Positions 5,658 through 6,404 of a DNA stretch of 6,404 nt are shown here, one piece after another. The notes beneath the pieces are model-generated. The model saw nothing but the letters and a program-made list of their open reading frames with translations. It did no database searches and was not told the origin of the DNA. Made by a program: the position numbers and the translations under genes. This DNA is from Solirubrobacterales bacterium (GTDB lineage Bacteria; Actinomycetota; Thermoleophilia; Solirubrobacterales; Solirubrobacteraceae). The number at the start of each line of letters is the position of its first letter. The first letter of the stretch is position 1. The stretch lies in contig JAOPZU010000282.1 in the NCBI GenBank assembly GCA_025963955.1, forward strand, positions 1 through 6,404. Direction: 5' to 3'.

Positions 5658-6404
5658 GTGAAGCTCTCCATCGTCATCCCCGCGCACAACGAGGTCGACT
5701 CCGTCGGCGAGACCGTGCGCGTGCTGGCGGCGACGCTCCGGCGCGAGCAGATCGACTACGAGATCCTCGTCGTGGACGACGCGAGCTCCGACGGGACCGC
5801 CGACGCGGTCGCCGCCGCCGCGGACGGGGACGAGCGCGTGCGCTGCGTGCGCTCGCATCACCCCGGCGGCTTCGGCTTCGCGGTGCGGGCCGGGCTCGAG
5901 CTCTTCACCGGGGACGCGGTCGCCGTGATGATGGCCGACGGCTCCGACAGCCCGGAGGACCTGATCCGCTACAAGCGCGTCCTCGACGCCGGGTACGACT
6001 GCGCGTTCGGCTCGCGCTTCGTGCGCGGCGGCCAGGTGTACGACTACCCGCGCTTCAAGCTCGTGATGAACCGGCTGGTCAACGCCGGCATCCGCGTCCT
6101 CTTCCGCCACGGCTACAACGACACGACGAACGCCTTCAAGGCGTACCGGCGCGAGGTCATCGAGACCGTCCAGCCGCTGCTCTCCAACCACTTCAACCTG
6201 ACGGTGGAGCTGCCGCTGAAGGCGATCGTCCGCGGCCACTCCTTCGACGTCGTGCCGATCTCGTGGCAGAACCGCCGCGCCGGCGAGTCGAAGCTCGCGC
6301 TGCAGGAGATGGGCAGCCGCTACCTCTTCATCGTGCTCTACGCCCTGCTGGAGCAGCACCTGGCGCGCGGCGACTACGGACGGACCGCGCCCGCGGCCGC
6401 GGCG
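5658..6404 (+). CDS. GT2 glycosyltransferase, polyprenyl-phosphate sugar synthase-like (3' end outside window)
   Basis: Probably transfers a sugar from a nucleotide donor to a polyprenyl-phosphate or a related lipid acceptor on the cytoplasmic side of the membrane. The 249 visible codons show a GT-A fold of the DPM1/DPMS-like branch: SIVIPAHNE (4-12), EILVVDDASSDGT (35-47), the metal-binding region MMADGSDSPED (91-101), FGSRFVRGG (117-125), NDTTNAFKAYRR (154-165), and the closing ELPLKA (184-189) and PISWQNRRAGESKL (200-213) motifs. The frame is open to the right edge; the alanine-rich GRTAPAAAA at 241-249 suggests the domain is finished and little is missing. No transmembrane domain is seen, so it is the soluble type unless one lies beyond the edge. 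GTG 5658 is the only sensible start: an in-frame stop lies at 5574-5576 and the fold begins at residue 3. No clear Shine-Dalgarno sequence precedes it. It diverges from the exporter operon and may begin another glycan operon. Confidence 0.9.
   Translation, partial: MKLSIVIPAHNEVDSVGETVRVLAATLRREQIDYEILVVDDASSDGTADAVAAAADGDERVRCVRSHHPGGFGFAVRAGLELFTGDAVAVMMADGSDSPEDLIRYKRVLDAGYDCAFGSRFVRGGQVYDYPRFKLVMNRLVNAGIRVLFRHGYNDTTNAFKAYRREVIETVQPLLSNHFNLTVELPLKAIVRGHSFDVVPISWQNRRAGESKLALQEMGSRYLFIVLYALLEQHLARGDYGRTAPAAAA

Noticed and set aside
4593..6359. 588-codon open frame on the minus strand across the intergenic region
   Set aside because: It runs antisense to the GT2 gene and then out of frame through the ATPase gene; no recognisable motif, compositional artefact.
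1..6404. Search for a mobile element, CRISPR array, toxin-antitoxin or defence system, or RNA genes
   Set aside because: No transposase or integrase motif, no regular repeat array, no tRNA or rRNA-like sequence; all genes fit a polysaccharide locus.

Overview
The window comes from a high-GC bacterium (roughly 70% G+C by eye). Five of its six genes start with GTG, genes are tightly packed, and third codon positions are strongly G/C. This suggests an actinobacterium; the style of the glycosyltransferases makes me think of Thermoleophilia (Solirubrobacter-like), but that is inference and nothing here proves the taxon. The theme is synthesis and export of a cell-surface polysaccharide.

Positions 1-5461 hold five genes on the minus strand, in transcription order: the ATPase (Wzt-like, with a C-terminal glycan-recognition domain) and permease (Wzm-like) of a polysaccharide ABC exporter, a class I SAM-dependent methyltransferase, an 85-residue coiled-coil protein, and a large two-domain glycosyltransferase (GT2 domain fused to a WsaF-like GT4 domain) that runs off the left edge. 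They are separated by at most about 40 bases, two junctions are GTGA overlaps, and they look like one operon. Positions 5462-5657 are a divergent intergenic region. From 5658 a plus-strand GT2 glycosyltransferase resembling polyprenyl-phosphate sugar synthases runs off the right edge.

The probable logic is as follows. Cytoplasmic glycosyltransferases build a lipid-linked glycan, the methyltransferase may modify a sugar or cap the chain, and the Wzt C-terminal domain may recognise the finished non-reducing end so that Wzm/Wzt exports it. The small coiled-coil protein beside the methyltransferase has no function I recognise and is the most interesting unknown. The divergent GT2 enzyme may supply a lipid-linked sugar donor or start a separate glycan operon.

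I see no RNA gene, mobile element, CRISPR array or phage gene. Many long open frames on the opposite strand are by-products of base composition.
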